Source: Scleroderma bovista (taxonomy: Eukaryota; Basidiomycota; Agaricomycetes; Boletales; Sclerodermataceae). From it: a DNA stretch of 64,000 nt. Shown here piece after piece: positions 61,582 through 64,000 of the stretch. The stretch spans positions 180,613 to 244,612 of the forward strand of contig JAYMGJ010000212.1 of assembly GCA_037178675.1 (NCBI GenBank), read 5' to 3'. The first letter of the stretch is position 1. Each line of letters begins with the position of its first letter. The translations under genes and the position numbers were made by a program. A model generated the notes under the pieces. It ran no database searches, had not been told where the DNA came from, and was given only the letters and a program-made list of their open reading frames with translations.

Positions 61582-63691
61582 CTAGATGAAGAGCTGTCCC
61601 GCCCTCACGGCCTCTAAATCTTCCTTCGCATACTCAAGGATTAGGATGGCTGCACCAACTTCAATACCAAGCCAAGACTCGAGAGCTTCGAGCTTGATGT
61701 GGCTGGACATAAGCTGAGATAAACGAAAAAATTGTTTCTGCTTTAGTATGGGCCCAAATGGGGCGAAGGTGATTCCATCTTTGTTACGATCTTTGTGGCG
61801 ATCAAGATACGAAAACCACTTGACGATGTCCGGGTCGTTGGCAGTTCGAAGGGGGTGAGATGTCATACTAGGCTGATTTGATGGGTAGATCTGCCCAATA
61901 TTACCCCCTTGATACCCTGGTGGACCACTGGGCCATGGCGGCATGACAAAGTGAACTTGAGTCCCATATCCGCCATTCAAACGGTCTGAATGTGCTCGCA
62001 TCTCCATCTCAGGAGGTGGTGCCATACTAGGAGGTGAGCGACCATCTGCCCTTGCGTCCTTGGGGACAAACGAGAGCGTGACAGGTTTCTCGTCCACTGT
62101 CGCATTCCCTTCCATCTAATAGTATTACAATCAGTATGGCGTAGTAGTACCGAAACAAATTTTAAAAGATACCATTTCTAGGGCCCAGAACGACAATTTA
62201 CTAAAGGTCAGCGGGTAGCAAACGTTTCCACCGCTCGGAGAGTAGCAATAAATAGGACTGTGGGGTTCTTTCGAATGCATTTCGCACTGCCACCGTTGTT
62301 GGAGTTGTTTGATGAATTCCTCACGGCGACTAGCCCCCTCTAACTGGCCATTGGGGGATACAGCGGCCTTCTGCTTATTTGGTGCTGTTCGTGAAGTCGT
62401 CGTGCCCTAAAATGATGTCAGGCAGTGCCAGCTTGAATACGAGTTTATCTGTACATACCAATTTATTGTTGTTGCCACTGGCATCTTCGACACCTCCATC
62501 TTGGAAGTAAACGAGACAGTTCTTGGGCGCTCGGGTGGATATCTTGCCATTGGGGAGACGTTGCGGCACGATCAAAGTTCGCATTTTTGCTTTGAAAATA
62601 GTAAATTCCTCGTCCGTCTCTATTGAGGTTGCGCCAACTTTGGCCTTATCGGAATCCAATCAGTATCGTAGCAGAACTAGCCCAGCATAACGCTTCAATT
62701 TCTTGGCGACAGAATCACGAAGCTCGTCAAGTGAAATGGTTGATGGTATCTCAAATGGTGAATTTGATCCATCGGGTTGGCGAACGGCACATTGAATTGT
62801 GAATGCTGGACAGAAGATGTGATCAATACAGTGCAATGACATTGAGAAATAAATGTACAGCACGTCTGAGGGTCATGAGAACTTACAGGCTCAGCCACTG
62901 GAATTGGCTTCGCCTTGGGTCTACCAGGCCGCTGCTTCTGTTGGTTGACTGTTGGTTTGGCGTGATATTTCTGCTGGAGGAACTGCACAAGTTCAATGTC
63001 TTCGTCCTCCGATTCTTCATCGCCATCTGTATCACTCAACGAGACGTCCATGTCAAAATCTTCATTATCACTACTTCCACATTCATCCACCTCATCATCG
63101 TTGCCACTAGATAGAGCGCTGAGAAATTCTGCAACACCCTTGAGTCTATCAGGTAGAACGTCGACATCGTCAGTTTCATCCTCTAATTCAAATATGGGGT
63201 CCATGGAAGGTACGTCGTATGCTTGCAGGACGCCAGTCTGCACAGTGTCTTGTGTGTCGACCTCCTGTTCTTGTGACTTTGATTTCGATTGACGTTGCTG
63301 TTTGGCCTGGCTATTTGTCAAATGCGAAGTAACAGGTTGAGCAATACGAGTCTTCGGCCTTCCACGTGTTTTACGTTGACTGACTTCAACTTGTAAGTCC
63401 GAAGGAGGTGGAGCGCTGTTGCCACGAGAGGGATGCCTTTCTTGGGCAACGCAGTCATCTGCACGTCCACTTTTGGTGCATTGTCGACATGCATTGACTC
63501 CATCACGATCGCAGCGTATCTTGCGCACTCGACAGTTTGAGCACGCTCCAAAGCTCCGAGTGGCACCTAAGTAATGAGCGAGATATGAGTGCATGTATTG
63601 TAGGCTGTAGTGAATTACCTGTTGCAGGGTGACCGGTCTGACCAGTAGAGTCAGACACAGTTTTGCTGCGCTTCCTGCCACGAGAAGTCAT
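61582..63691 (-). pseudogene. Zn2Cys6-domain hypothetical protein, interrupted
   Basis: Minus-strand multi-exon gene starting MTSRGRKRSKTVSDS (63691). Exon 2 carries a fungal Zn(II)2Cys6 cluster, CSNCRVRKIRCDRDGVNACR then QCTKSGRADDC, with six cysteines in binuclear-zinc spacing, followed by basic and acidic disordered regions. Later exons hold a conserved block (AFTIQCAVRQPDGSNSPFEI, SLDELRDSVAKKLKRYAGLV, FTIFKAKMRTLIVPQRLPNG), then REEFIKQLQQRWQCEMHSKE, VCYPLTFSKLSFWALEM, and a C-terminal SAM-like helical region ending LEAVRAGQLFI. Two faults: the join from EFPIPVAEP-type sequence at 62887 to AFTIQ at 62806 is out of phase by one base, and an in-frame TGA (about 62658-62660) sits where LLRYRLDSDK is expected. 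Probably a DNA-binding protein gene now inactivated. Confidence 0.72.
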
Positions 63692-64000
63692 GGATGTCAA
63701 AGCCCAACCCTCAACTCAGCAGGAATGCAGTGTGTCGGTTATATACCTCATGTTGTTATGTAGTCAGGCAATTGACGTCTTCGGTTACGAGTGCTGAGCA
63801 CAGAATTCTGAATGGTATGCTACGCCAAATGGTGAAAAGTAGTCCCTAAATCAACAAATGTCTAAACTCAAAGAGACACAATCAATGGGAGGTCTGAAAA
63901 TGTGATGCAATGTATGAAGGGTAGTACTAGACTCGACGGGGTGATCAGAGGGCCTTCTGAGAGACGATATTGGGTGGCGATGGGGGGGTCCACTCCATTG
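63692..64000. other. Right edge, no gene seen
   Basis: 309 bases upstream of the Zn2Cys6 gene. Presumed 5' flank; nothing recognised. Confidence 0.5.

Overview
The window reads as nuclear DNA of a filamentous fungus, most likely a mushroom-forming basidiomycete (Agaricomycetes). The genes carry many GT-AG introns of about 45-65 bases. There is the fungus-specific translation factor eEF3, a vacuolar ATPase subunit a, three HET-domain proteins, a family of single-pass membrane proteins with Ser/Thr stalks, and a Plavaka-type transposase, which is typical of agaric genomes. I inferred gene models by joining exons in phase by hand; no transcript data were available.

Left third (1-17 kb). The 3' part of a Dicer-like RNase III gene (1-4263, +) opens the window. 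It is followed by a HET-domain gene (5434-7816, -). A second HET copy (13916-16313, -) lies about 8.5 kb away in a segmental duplication. That duplication also carries a decayed Dicer fragment (13334-13860) joined directly to the HET 3' flank. Between the copies is a broken ABCG transporter (about 10.3-13.3 kb, -) whose 3' end runs into a decayed polyubiquitin array (about 9.8-10.3 kb).

Centre (17-39 kb). This is conserved housekeeping DNA: V-ATPase subunit a (12 exons), eEF3 (6 exons), a PF13398-like M50B membrane metalloprotease with a 13-base exon, a large beta-propeller/amidohydrolase fusion, a MIF-type tautomerase, a GH3-family acyl-adenylating enzyme, and a type II membrane O-fucosyltransferase-like protein.

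Right third (39-64 kb). This is fast-evolving DNA. Four tandem paralogs of a receptor-like single-pass protein (one broken, three intact, each intact copy ending in a PPSY motif) surround a TPR-HET gene. Next comes a transposon block: a Plavaka transposase (55723-59253, +), a divergently transcribed companion gene (53052-55564, -), a roughly 110-123 bp minisatellite (59.3-60.3 kb), and a Zn2Cys6 gene (61582-63691, -). The transposase and the Zn2Cys6 gene each contain a TGA where CGA (Arg) is expected, which suggests CpG deamination and inactivation.

Read together, a stable core is flanked by two dynamic zones rich in non-self-recognition genes (HET, TPR-HET, Dicer), gene duplication and mobile-element debris.
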